A DNA stretch of 18,669 bases from an uncultured Actinomycetes bacterium (lineage in GTDB: Bacteria; Actinomycetota; Thermoleophilia; Solirubrobacterales; Thermoleophilaceae), in NCBI GenBank assembly GCA_946481495.1, contig CAMLNW010000018.1:1-18669 (forward strand). Direction: 5' to 3'. The notes beneath the pieces are model-generated. The model was not told the origin of the DNA. It was given only the letters and a program-made list of their open reading frames with translations, and searched no databases. Of the stretch, positions 6,758 through 13,352 are shown piece after piece. The position numbers were made by a program, and so were the translations under genes. Position 1 is the first letter of the stretch, and the number at the start of each line of letters is the position of its first letter.

Positions 6758-6777
6758 TGCTAGCCTGCGCCAGCATG
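6739..6777 (+). promoter_or_regulatory. Promoter of the ABC exporter operon
   Basis: TTGACA (6739-6744) is separated by 16 bases from TAGCCT (6761-6766), with ATG at 6775 after 8 bases. No Shine-Dalgarno is present, so the transcript is probably leaderless. The -35 lies inside the second copy of the direct repeat. Confidence 0.62.
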
Positions 6778-7815
6778 AGCTCCAGCCAGCACGCCGCAAG
6801 CATCGAAGTCGAGGGCCTCGTCAAGCAGTTCAAGAAGGGTCCGCGCGCCGTCGACGGGATCGACCTCCAAGTCGCGCCGGGGGAGATCTACGGCTTCCTC
6901 GGACCGAACGGCGCCGGCAAGTCGACGACCGTCCTGATGCTCACGACGCTGTTGCCGCCGACCGCCGGCTCGGCGCGCGTCGCCGGGTGGGAGGTCGCGA
7001 CCGACGGCGCGCGTGTGCGCGAGAGCATCGGCGCCGCGCTCCAGGAGGCCGCGCTCGACCCATTCCTGACTGGTCGCGAGCACATGCGGCTGCAGACCGC
7101 GCTGCACGGCATCCCGAAGGCTGAGCGCGAGCGCCGCGGCGACGAGCTGATCGAGCGTGTCGGGCTCTCCGACGCCGCCGATCGCCGCGTGGGTGGCTAC
7201 TCGGGAGGCATGAAGCGCCGGCTCGACCTCGCGCTGTCGCTCGTCCACGGTCCGCGCATCCTCTTCCTCGACGAGCCGACGACCGGCCTCGACCCGCAGA
7301 GCCGCGCCTCGCTCTGGGAGGAGGTCGAGCGGCTCTCGAAGGAGGACGGCGTCACCGTCTTCCTGACCACCCAGTACCTCGAGGAGGCCGACTCGCTCGC
7401 CAACCGGGTCGGGATCATCGACCGCGGCAAGATCGTCGCCGAGGGCACGCCGGCCTCGCTGAAAGCGGAGATCGGCGAGCCGAGCCTCGAGGTCGTACCG
7501 GCCGAGGCTGACCGCCGCGATGCGATGGCCGAAGTGCTCCAGCGCTTCTCGGCCGGCGGTGACTGCGTCCACCACGAGCACGGCAGCGTCGGCGTCCGCC
7601 TGAAGGGCGGCGATGCGGCGATGGCCGGGGTCGTGCGCGCGCTCGACGCCGAGGGGATCGCCGTCGCGAGCCTGCAGCTGCACGCCCCGACGCTCGACGA
7701 CGTCTTCCTCGACAAGACCGGCCGCTCGCTCGAGGGCTCGGGCGACGGCGAGGACGAGGAGGACGGTGCTTACATCGCCGACAGCGAGCGCGCCGTCGAG
7801 GGAGCGCCGGCTTGA
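6775..7815 (+). CDS. ABC exporter ATP-binding protein, DrrA (daunorubicin-resistance) type
   Basis: This is the nucleotide-binding subunit of a drug or lipid exporter, 346 residues from the ATG at 6775. Walker A is GPNGAGKST (43-51), the Q-loop is ALQEAALDP (about 88-96), the signature is GYSGGMKRRLD (141-151) and Walker B is ILFLDEPTTGLDP (162-174). The usual switch His is replaced by Gln200 in FLTTQYLEEAD, which is typical of the DrrA group. The C-terminal 100 residues form the regulatory domain with LHAPTLDDVFLDKTG, followed by an acidic extension (GDGEDEEDGAY). An in-frame TTG at 6739 would start inside the -35 box, so it is rejected. The stop overlaps the first permease start by 4 bases (TTGA). 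Expression is probably MarR-controlled. Confidence 0.94.
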   Translation: MSSSQHAASIEVEGLVKQFKKGPRAVDGIDLQVAPGEIYGFLGPNGAGKSTTVLMLTTLLPPTAGSARVAGWEVATDGARVRESIGAALQEAALDPFLTGREHMRLQTALHGIPKAERERRGDELIERVGLSDAADRRVGGYSGGMKRRLDLALSLVHGPRILFLDEPTTGLDPQSRASLWEEVERLSKEDGVTVFLTTQYLEEADSLANRVGIIDRGKIVAEGTPASLKAEIGEPSLEVVPAEADRRDAMAEVLQRFSAGGDCVHHEHGSVGVRLKGGDAAMAGVVRALDAEGIAVASLQLHAPTLDDVFLDKTGRSLEGSGDGEDEEDGAYIADSERAVEGAPA

Positions 7816-8600
7816 GCTGGCTGAGCGGCTACAGCCGCACGCAGATCTCCGAGCTCGCGCGCCGGTCGCTCGTTCGCACGGCACGCCAGCCCGCCCAGGT
7901 GATCCCGGCGATCACCTTCCCGCTGTTCCTGTTCGCGATCAACGCGGCCGGGCTCGACTCGGCCGCTGAGCTTCCCGGCTTCCCGGCGCCCGACTACCTG
8001 ACCTGGATCATCGCCGTGCCGTTCATGCAGGCCGGGCTGTTCGCCGTCGCCGGACTCGGCGCCGATCTGGCGCGCGACATCGAGTCCGGCTTCCTCGACC
8101 GGCTCGCGCTCACCCCGTTGAGTCGCACCGGCCTGGTCTCCGGCCAGATGGCGGGGACGATCGCGCTCGGCATCTTCCAGGGTGTGATCTTCCTTGCGGT
8201 TGGACTGCTCGCTGGGGCGACCTTCGACACGGGCTTCGCGGGAGTCGTCGTGCTCCTGGCGCTCGAGGTGGCGATCGTCTTCGCCTTCGGCCTGATCGGC
8301 ATCACCGCGGCGTTCCGCTTCGGCAACGGCGAGGCGGTCCAGGGACTGTTCCCGCTGCTGTTCGTCTTCCTCTTCCTGTCGACGATGGCGCTGCCCGCCG
8401 ACCTGATCCAGAACGACTGGTTCCGCGCGATCGCCGAGCACAATCCGGTCAGCTTCATCTTCAATGGGATCCGCAGCCTCTTCTACGGCGGCTGGGACAT
8501 CGCCGCGCTGGCCGAGGCGTTCGGCGTCGCGGCGATCATCTCGGCGATCTTCCTGCCGCTCGCGGTGCGAGCGCTCAACGCGCGGGTGGTGCGGACATGA
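7812..8600 (+). CDS. ABC-2 type permease, DrrB-like (first subunit)
   Basis: This is an integral membrane subunit of the exporter, 262 residues. After an amphipathic N-terminus (SELARRSLVRTARQPAQVI) there are about six hydrophobic segments, with the ABC-2 family stretch LARDIESGFLDRLALTPLSRTGLVSGQ after the second. Near the end VSFIFNGIRSLFYGG precedes the last helix. It starts at TTG 7812, overlapping the ATPase stop by 4 bases, with GGGAG about 9 bases upstream. It ends in an ATGA overlap with the second permease. The 4-base overlaps imply equimolar synthesis of the three subunits. The substrate cannot be told from sequence. Confidence 0.92.
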   Translation: MSWLSGYSRTQISELARRSLVRTARQPAQVIPAITFPLFLFAINAAGLDSAAELPGFPAPDYLTWIIAVPFMQAGLFAVAGLGADLARDIESGFLDRLALTPLSRTGLVSGQMAGTIALGIFQGVIFLAVGLLAGATFDTGFAGVVVLLALEVAIVFAFGLIGITAAFRFGNGEAVQGLFPLLFVFLFLSTMALPADLIQNDWFRAIAEHNPVSFIFNGIRSLFYGGWDIAALAEAFGVAAIISAIFLPLAVRALNARVVRT

Positions 8601-9373
8601 ACGCACGCAACCGCTCGGTAGCGCTCGGCGTCGCCTGGCGTGGACTCCACCGCTTCTTCCACGACCCGACGATGGTCGTGCCGTCGATGCTGTTCCCGCT
8701 GTTCTTTTTCACCGCATTCGCGGGCGGGCTGTCGGCGGTCAGCAACGTGCCGGGCTTCGACTTCCCCGAGAACTACACGACGTTCCAGTTCGTTTTCGTC
8801 CTGATCCAGGCGAGCGCTTTCGGCGGGGTGTTCACCGGCTTCGCGATCGCGCGCGACTTCGAGAGCGGCTTCGGCCGGCGGATGATGCTGGCGGCGCCGA
8901 ATCGGCGCGCGCTGCTAGCCGGCTACGCGCTGGTGGCGACCGGCCGGGCGGTCTTCATCTGGGTTCTGCTGACGGCGATCGCGCTGGCGGTCGGCATGGA
9001 GGTCGGCGGCAGCATCGCTGACCTCGTCGGCATGTACTCGCTGGCGCTGCTGATCAACACGACGGCGCTGATGTGGGCGGCGGGGATCGCGCTGCGCTTC
9101 CGCTCGCTGCAAGCAGGCCCGCTGATGCAGACCCCGGTCTTCCTGATCATCTTCATCGCGCCCGTCTACGTCCCGCTGAACCTGCTCACCGGCTGGGTCG
9201 CGACGGCTGCCAGCGTCAATCCGATCACCGCGATCCTCGAGGCGGCGCGCGACTTCATCTCAGGCGTTCCCGTCGACCTTGCGCTCGCCTACGGCGTGGC
9301 GATCGGGATGCTCGTCTTCTTCGGCGCCTGGGCGCTGCGCGGGCTCGCTAAGGCCGAGGCGGCGGGCGGCTAG
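8597..9373 (+). CDS. ABC-2 type permease, DrrB-like (second subunit)
   Basis: This is the second membrane subunit, 258 residues, with about six hydrophobic segments. It shares the ABC-2 pattern of its neighbour: FTGFAIARDFESGFGRRMMLAAPNRRALLAGY after the second segment, and SVNPITAILEAARDFISG before the last helix. Together with the preceding gene it would form a heterodimeric channel. It starts in an ATGA overlap and ends in the tetranucleotide CTAG, which is also the stop of the convergent DUF72 gene. Confidence 0.92.
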   Translation: MNARNRSVALGVAWRGLHRFFHDPTMVVPSMLFPLFFFTAFAGGLSAVSNVPGFDFPENYTTFQFVFVLIQASAFGGVFTGFAIARDFESGFGRRMMLAAPNRRALLAGYALVATGRAVFIWVLLTAIALAVGMEVGGSIADLVGMYSLALLINTTALMWAAGIALRFRSLQAGPLMQTPVFLIIFIAPVYVPLNLLTGWVATAASVNPITAILEAARDFISGVPVDLALAYGVAIGMLVFFGAWALRGLAKAEAAGG

Positions 9374-10119
9374 GCGGTCGCCAGGAGCTCGCACAGCTTC
9401 GCGGCGTTGCGCGGAGCAAACGCCTCCCAATCGTTGTTGAAGTAGGCGTAGACGTCGAGGCCACTCTTGCGCCAGCTCGCGATCCGCTGCGCCCAGCTCT
9501 CGAGCTCGCTCGGCGAGTAGTTGCCGCGTCGCCCGCGCGAGCCGCGATGGAAGCGAACGAAGGTCCAGCCGGCCGTCGGCTCGGTCTCCGGCAGCTTGCG
9601 TTCGGGATCGTCGGCGATCACGAGCGCCGCGTCGTGGCGACGCAGCAGCGCGTAGACGTCGTCAGCGAACCAGCTTGCGTCGCGGAACTCGACGCAGTGG
9701 CGGCCCGGCGGTACGCGATCGAGCAGGTTGGCGAGTCGCTCGTCGTCGCGGCGGAAGTTGGCCGGTAGCTGCCACAGCGTTGGGCCGAGTTTGCCTGCCT
9801 TGACGAGCGGCTCGAGCGGCGTGTAGAAGCGCTCGAGGCCCTTGGCGAGGACGAAGTCCTTCGACGGGTCGTCGCGCAGGCGCTTGATGTGCGTGAGGTA
9901 GCGACTCGCCTTGACGGTGAAGCAGAAGTCGTCGGGCGTGTCGGCGACCCACTTCTCGATCGCCTTGCGCGATGCGAGCCGGTAGAAGGTCGAGTTGACC
10001 TCGACCGTGTCGAAGCTTCGGCCGTATTCGCCGAGCCAGCGGGCTGGACCCATTCCCTGCGGATAGAAGGCGTCGCGCCAGGCGTCGTAGTTCCAGCCCG
10101 AGCAGCCGATTCTGACCAT
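9370..10119 (-). CDS. DUF72 domain-containing protein (YecE-like, TIM-barrel)
   Basis: This is a conserved protein of unknown function, 249 residues, the normal length. The family landmarks are in order: GCSGWNYDAWRDAFYP (5-20), FDTVEVNSTFYRL (36-48), FCFTVKASRYLTH (66-78), LWQLPANFRRD (about 115-125), VEFRDASWF (about 143-151) and the C-terminal FNNDWEAFAPRNAAKL. DUF72 proteins fold as TIM barrels resembling nucleases or isomerases, but no reaction is established. The ATG at 10119 has no Shine-Dalgarno; TACAAC on the minus strand (10126-10131) lies 6 bases upstream, so it may be leaderless. It is divergent from a cupin gene with only 32 bases between starts, and its stop interlocks with that of the ABC permease. 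Confidence 0.92.
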   Translation of the reverse strand: MVRIGCSGWNYDAWRDAFYPQGMGPARWLGEYGRSFDTVEVNSTFYRLASRKAIEKWVADTPDDFCFTVKASRYLTHIKRLRDDPSKDFVLAKGLERFYTPLEPLVKAGKLGPTLWQLPANFRRDDERLANLLDRVPPGRHCVEFRDASWFADDVYALLRRHDAALVIADDPERKLPETEPTAGWTFVRFHRGSRGRRGNYSPSELESWAQRIASWRKSGLDVYAYFNNDWEAFAPRNAAKLCELLATA

Positions 10120-10151
10120 GGGAGGGTTGTACCCGGTTATAGGGTTCGCCC
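10120..10151. promoter_or_regulatory. 32-bp bidirectional promoter between the DUF72 and cupin genes
   Basis: Plus strand: TATAGG (10138-10143), 8 bases before the cupin ATG. Minus strand: TACAAC (10126-10131), 6 bases before the DUF72 ATG. The two -10 elements are only 6 bases apart, so each -35 region must fall over the other gene's start codon. Simultaneous transcription seems impossible. Confidence 0.45.
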
Positions 10152-10559
10152 ATGAGCCAAGTCACGCAGGGAGAGGGTTACTCGGTCGCAAACCTCGACG
10201 ACCTCGGCGACGGGCCGGGGTTCCGCAAGGTCCGCCGCGATCTCGGTGTCGAGGAGTTCGGCATCAACGCGATCGTGATGCCCACGGGCATCGAGTCGGC
10301 GTTCCACTACCACGACACCCAGGAGGAGCTGTACTTCGTGCACTCCGGCGAGCTCGAGATCGAGTTCGGCGACGGGACCGTTCACCGTCTCGCTCCGGGC
10401 GGCATCGCGCGCGTCGCGGCGGCGACGCACCGCAAGACGCGCAACGTCAGCGGCGGCGACACCGTGTATGTGGTCGTCGGCGCCAAGGGAGGCTACGTCG
10501 GCCGTGACGGCCGCGCCCCCGAGGGCAACGACGGCCCCACGGTCAAGCAGATCGGCTGA
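10152..10559 (+). CDS. Cupin-domain protein
   Basis: This is a small single-domain cupin of 135 residues. The first cupin motif contains His52, His54 and Glu58/Glu59 (FHYHDTQEELYFVHSGELEIEFG) and the second contains His93 (APGGIARVAAATHRKTRN), which gives the usual metal-binding 3-His/1-Glu set. The reaction or ligand is unknown; members range from isomerases and dioxygenases to sugar-binding proteins. It has no Shine-Dalgarno, and a -10 element lies 8 bases before the ATG. A palindromic hairpin follows 11 bases after the stop. The divergent DUF72 partner may be functionally linked, but no evidence beyond proximity exists. Confidence 0.9.
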   Translation: MSQVTQGEGYSVANLDDLGDGPGFRKVRRDLGVEEFGINAIVMPTGIESAFHYHDTQEELYFVHSGELEIEFGDGTVHRLAPGGIARVAAATHRKTRNVSGGDTVYVVVGAKGGYVGRDGRAPEGNDGPTVKQIG

Positions 10560-10570
10560 TTCGGCACTAG

Positions 10571-10610
10571 ATGCACGATTGTGGGGGCCAGGGCCCTGGC
10601 AATCGTGCAT
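10571..10610 (+). terminator. 40-bp palindromic hairpin after the cupin gene
   Basis: Perfect 11-base arms ATGCACGATTG (10571-10581) and CAATCGTGCAT (10600-10610) enclose an 18-base centre that contains its own palindrome, CCAGGGCCCTGG. TTTA follows. It can act as an intrinsic terminator. The layered symmetry also resembles a dispersed REP-like element. Confidence 0.6.
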
Positions 10611-10638
10611 TTACTCGTTCGGCCGCGGTCGCGGCGCC

Positions 10639-10654
10639 TAGGGTGAACACGGTG
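10639..10654 (+). promoter_or_regulatory. -10 element and leaderless GTG of the secreted-protein gene
   Basis: TAGGGT (10639-10644) precedes the GTG at 10652 by 7 bases, with no Shine-Dalgarno. This makes the open ATG at 10571, which lies inside the terminator hairpin, an unlikely start. Confidence 0.5.
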
Positions 10655-11605
10655 AGCGTGCGGGTCCGTCTGGCGATCGCCGTGCTTGGCGCCGTGGTGG
10701 TCGGCGTGGTGCTGGCCCGTGGCAGCGAGGGCCGGCCGTTGCCCAAGGCGGCGCAGTGCCCGGTCTTCCCGGCGTCGAGCCACTGGAACCAGCCGGTGGA
10801 CCGGCTGCCGGTCCACTCGCGCTCTGACGCGATGGTCCGGGCGATCGGACGATCCGACAACGCTCACGCCGACTTCGGATCCGGGCTCTGGAATGGTGGC
10901 CCGATCGGTATTCCCTATGTCGTCGTCGGCCGTAACCAGCCGCGCGTACCGGTGAGCTTCGACTACGCCGACGAGTCGGATCGCGGCCGCTATCCGATTC
11001 CGCGTCGTGCTCCGATCGAGGGCGGCCGCAACGCCGACGGCGATCGGCACGTGATCGTCGTCGATCGCGCCCGCTGCGTGCTGCACGAGATCTACGCGGC
11101 CTACCCCGTCGACGGCGGCAAGCGCTGGCGCACGGGCTCGGGCGCCCGTTGGAACCTACGCTCCAATCGGTTGCGCCCGCGCGGCTGGACGTCGGCCGAT
11201 GCCGCTGGCCTTCCCATCCTGCCGGGCCTCGCCCGCATCGACGAGGTACGTCTCGGCCGGATCGATCATTCGCTGCGGATCACGGTCCCGCGCACCCGGC
11301 GCGCCTTCGTCTATCCCGCCCGTCACTTCGCCTCGGACCTGACTGACCCGAACCTGCCGGCGATGGGTCAGCGCGTCCGCCTGCGGCGCGGCTTTGACGT
11401 CTCGCGCTTTCCGCCCCAGTCGCGCGTCGTCCTGCGCGCCTTGAAGCGCTACGGCGCGCTCGTTGCCGACAACGGCTCCGCCTGGTACGTCTCCGGCGCG
11501 CCGTCGCCCGGTTGGAGCAACGACGATCTCCACTCGCTGCACCGCGTCCACGGCAGCGACTTCGAGGTCGTCGACACGTCCAGCTTGCCGCGTCCGCGGC
11601 GCTGA
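10652..11605 (+). CDS. Conserved-looking secreted or membrane-anchored protein of unknown function
   Basis: I cannot assign a named domain. From GTG 10652 the protein has 317 residues with an N-terminal signal or anchor (about 6-23) and then a globular, Arg-rich exported region. Notable blocks are CPVFPASSHWNQPVDRLPVH (36-55), HADFGSGLWNGGPIGIPYVV (72-91), ESDRGRYPIPRRAPIEGG (108-125), GSGARWNLRSNRLRPRGWTS (162-181), GLPILPGLARIDEV (186-199), YPARHFAS (221-228) and VADNGSAWYVSGAPSPGW (271-288). They look like conserved structural motifs rather than low complexity. Cys36 and Cys142 could form a disulphide. The dense Trp/Gly/Asp motifs suggest a carbohydrate- or surface-associated protein, which is only a guess. 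It stands alone between a terminator and the alpha-glucosidase promoter. Confidence 0.82.
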   Translation: MSVRVRLAIAVLGAVVVGVVLARGSEGRPLPKAAQCPVFPASSHWNQPVDRLPVHSRSDAMVRAIGRSDNAHADFGSGLWNGGPIGIPYVVVGRNQPRVPVSFDYADESDRGRYPIPRRAPIEGGRNADGDRHVIVVDRARCVLHEIYAAYPVDGGKRWRTGSGARWNLRSNRLRPRGWTSADAAGLPILPGLARIDEVRLGRIDHSLRITVPRTRRAFVYPARHFASDLTDPNLPAMGQRVRLRRGFDVSRFPPQSRVVLRALKRYGALVADNGSAWYVSGAPSPGWSNDDLHSLHRVHGSDFEVVDTSSLPRPRR

Positions 11606-11616
11606 CTTAGACCGGC

Positions 11617-11652
11617 CTTCTCTAGAAGACACCCGGGTAGGTTGATTGGGTG
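11617..11652 (+). promoter_or_regulatory. Promoter, possible operator and leaderless GTG of the alpha-glucosidase gene
   Basis: TAGGTT (11638-11643) lies exactly 6 bases before the GTG at 11650, with no Shine-Dalgarno. A 12-bp palindrome CTTCTCTAGAAG (11617-11628) sits where the -35 should be, so it may be a repressor site. No repressor gene is adjacent. Confidence 0.5.
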
Positions 11653-12954
11653 AGCAGGTGGTGGGAGAACGCGGCGATCTATCAGGTGTATCCGCGGTCG
11701 TTCCAGGACTCCGATGGGGATGGGATCGGGGATCTGTATGGGATCGAGACGCGGCTGGACCATCTGGTCGAGCTTGGGGTGGACGGGCTGTGGCTGTCGC
11801 CGATCCATCCGTCTCCGCTGGCGGACTTCGGTTACGACATCTCGGACTACATGGCCGTGGACCCGGTCTACGGAACCTTGGAGGACTTCGACCGGCTGAT
11901 CGCTGCCGCCGACGAGCGCGGGCTGCGCGTGCTGATGGATCTCGTGCCGTGCCACACGTCGATCGAGCATCCGTGGTTCCGCGGGCATCCGGACTGGTAC
12001 ATCTGGGCGGAGGGTCGCGACGGGGGACCGCCGAACAACTGGCGGTCGACGTTCGGTGGGCCGGCGTGGTCGCGCGACCCGGCGGGCGGCGAGCGCTGGT
12101 ACATGCACAGCTTCTACCCGGAGCAGCCCGATCTCGACTGGCGCAACCCGGAAGTCGTGGCGGCATTCGGCGAGATCGTTCGCTTCTGGCTCGATCGTGG
12201 CGTGGCGGGGTTCCGCGTCGATGCGATCGACCGGTTGATCAAGGACGACCAACTGCGCGACGACCCGCCGGCGAGCGTGCCGTTCGCGCTCCCCTTGCCG
12301 GAGGAGTACGCGCAGCTCGAGCATCTCTATTCGCGCAACAGGCCGGAGATCCGCGCGGCGCTGGCGTCGCTGCGTGAGGTCGCTGGCGACGCGCTGCTGG
12401 TCGGCGAGGTCTACCTACCGGCCGCCGATAGCGCGCCTTACCTCGAGTCGTTCGACGCCACTTTCGCCTTCGAGCTGTTCCACGCGCCGTGGGACGCCGA
12501 GGCGCTCGAAGCGGCGATCGAGGCCCAACTCGCCCTGCCGGGCGCCGCCGCTTGGGCGCTCTCCAACCACGACTTCCCGCGCCTGCCCGACCGCTATGGC
12601 GAGGACGCCGTGCGCGACGCGGCCAAGCTCGTCTGCTCGCTGCCGGGGATCGTCTTCATCTATCAGGGCGACGAGATCGGCATGCGCGACGGGCCGGGTC
12701 ACGAGCCGCCCTTCGATCGCACTGGTCGCGACGCGCATCGCCACCCGATGCAGTGGGACGCCACGCCGAACGGCGGCTTCACGACCGGCTCGCCGTGGCT
12801 GCCGCTCGTCGACCCAGCCGCCTGCAACGTCGCCGACCAGCGCGAAGACTCCGACTCGCTGCTGGCGCTCTACCGCGACCTGCTCGGCTGGCGGCGCTAT
12901 GTTCGCGACGAGAGCGACGAAGGAGGGCAGGACGATGGTCGAGAGGATCGATGA
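11650..12954 (+). CDS. GH13 alpha-glucosidase, catalytic domain only (C-terminal domain missing)
   Basis: This enzyme would hydrolyse alpha-glucosidic bonds of short oligosaccharides in the cytoplasm (no signal peptide). The (beta/alpha)8 barrel of the oligo-1,6-/alpha-glucosidase group is complete: YQVYPRSFQDSDGDGIGDL (11-29), DLVPCHTS (97-104), nucleophile Asp191 in GFRVDAID, acid/base Glu253 in LLVGEVYLP, stabiliser Asp308 in LSNHDFPR, and YQGDEIGM (338-345). GGPPNNWRSTFGG and EQPDLDWRNPEV recall subfamily GH13_30. Such enzymes are normally about 520-560 residues; this one has 434. Homology stops at LLALYRDLLGWRR, where the beta-sandwich domain should begin, and a 15-residue acidic tail reads through the next gene's ribosome binding site. 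The gene overlaps the SpoIIAA-like gene by 20 bases and precedes a sugar importer. Activity of the truncated form is uncertain. Confidence 0.9.
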   Translation: MSRWWENAAIYQVYPRSFQDSDGDGIGDLYGIETRLDHLVELGVDGLWLSPIHPSPLADFGYDISDYMAVDPVYGTLEDFDRLIAAADERGLRVLMDLVPCHTSIEHPWFRGHPDWYIWAEGRDGGPPNNWRSTFGGPAWSRDPAGGERWYMHSFYPEQPDLDWRNPEVVAAFGEIVRFWLDRGVAGFRVDAIDRLIKDDQLRDDPPASVPFALPLPEEYAQLEHLYSRNRPEIRAALASLREVAGDALLVGEVYLPAADSAPYLESFDATFAFELFHAPWDAEALEAAIEAQLALPGAAAWALSNHDFPRLPDRYGEDAVRDAAKLVCSLPGIVFIYQGDEIGMRDGPGHEPPFDRTGRDAHRHPMQWDATPNGGFTTGSPWLPLVDPAACNVADQREDSDSLLALYRDLLGWRRYVRDESDEGGQDDGREDR

Positions 12955-13309
12955 CATGCCGGCCGGCACGGTTGGCTTCCGGGCGTCCGGCAAGCTGACC
13001 CGCGACGACTACCGCCAGGTGATGGAGCCCGGCTTGCGCGCCGCGGCGGAGGCGGGCGAGATCCGGATGCTGTTCGTGATCGAGAGCTTCGACGGCCTCG
13101 AGCCGTCGGCCTGGTTCGAGGACATGAAGACCGGTCTCGGCCTGGGCATCGGGCACCACTCCGCCTGGAAGCGCTCGGCGATCGTCAGCGACGTCGAGTG
13201 GCTGACCAAGGCGTTCAAGTTCTTCGCTTGGATGACGCCGGGCGAGGTCGAGGTTTTCGGACTGGACCGGCTGGAGGACGCCAAGAGCTGGGTTGCTGGG
13301 GCGCCGTAG
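12935..13309 (+). CDS. SpoIIAA-like (STAS-fold) protein
   Basis: This is a small cytoplasmic protein of 124 residues resembling the SpoIIAA-like family (PF11964 type), a lipid- or ligand-binding relative of STAS anti-anti-sigma factors that lacks the phosphorylatable Ser of true SpoIIAA. Supporting features are the start ERIDDMPAGTVGFRASGKLTRDDY, the core strand MLFVIESFDGLEPSAWFEDM, the basic helix HHSAWKRSAIVSDVEWL and the end EVEVFGLDRLEDAKSWV. A strong AAGGAGG (12920-12926) lies 8 bases before the ATG at 12935, inside the end of the alpha-glucosidase gene. It is therefore co-transcribed with that gene. Why a SpoIIAA-like protein sits between a glucosidase and an importer is not clear, and the pairing may be accidental. 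Confidence 0.85.
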   Translation: MVERIDDMPAGTVGFRASGKLTRDDYRQVMEPGLRAAAEAGEIRMLFVIESFDGLEPSAWFEDMKTGLGLGIGHHSAWKRSAIVSDVEWLTKAFKFFAWMTPGEVEVFGLDRLEDAKSWVAGAP

Positions 13310-13316
13310 CAACTGT

Positions 13317-13352
13317 TTGTCACTGAGCGCACGCGGGTAGGGACCGGGCGTG
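13317..13352 (+). promoter_or_regulatory. Promoter and leaderless GTG of the sugar-importer operon
   Basis: TTGTCA (13317-13322), 15 bases, then TAGGGA (13338-13343) and GTG at 13350 after exactly 6 bases, with no Shine-Dalgarno. The importer can thus be transcribed apart from the glucosidase pair. Confidence 0.5.

Noticed and set aside
6671..6799. Longer MarR protein starting at 6799 or 6685
   Set aside because: The good promoter TTGACT-17-TATGAT lies within or downstream of those starts, so they would not be on the transcript.
10571..10651. ATG at 10571 as the start of the secreted-protein gene
   Set aside because: It lies inside the palindromic hairpin after the cupin gene, lacks a ribosome binding site, and would add a polar stretch before the signal segment. 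GTG 10652 has a -10 element at the right distance.
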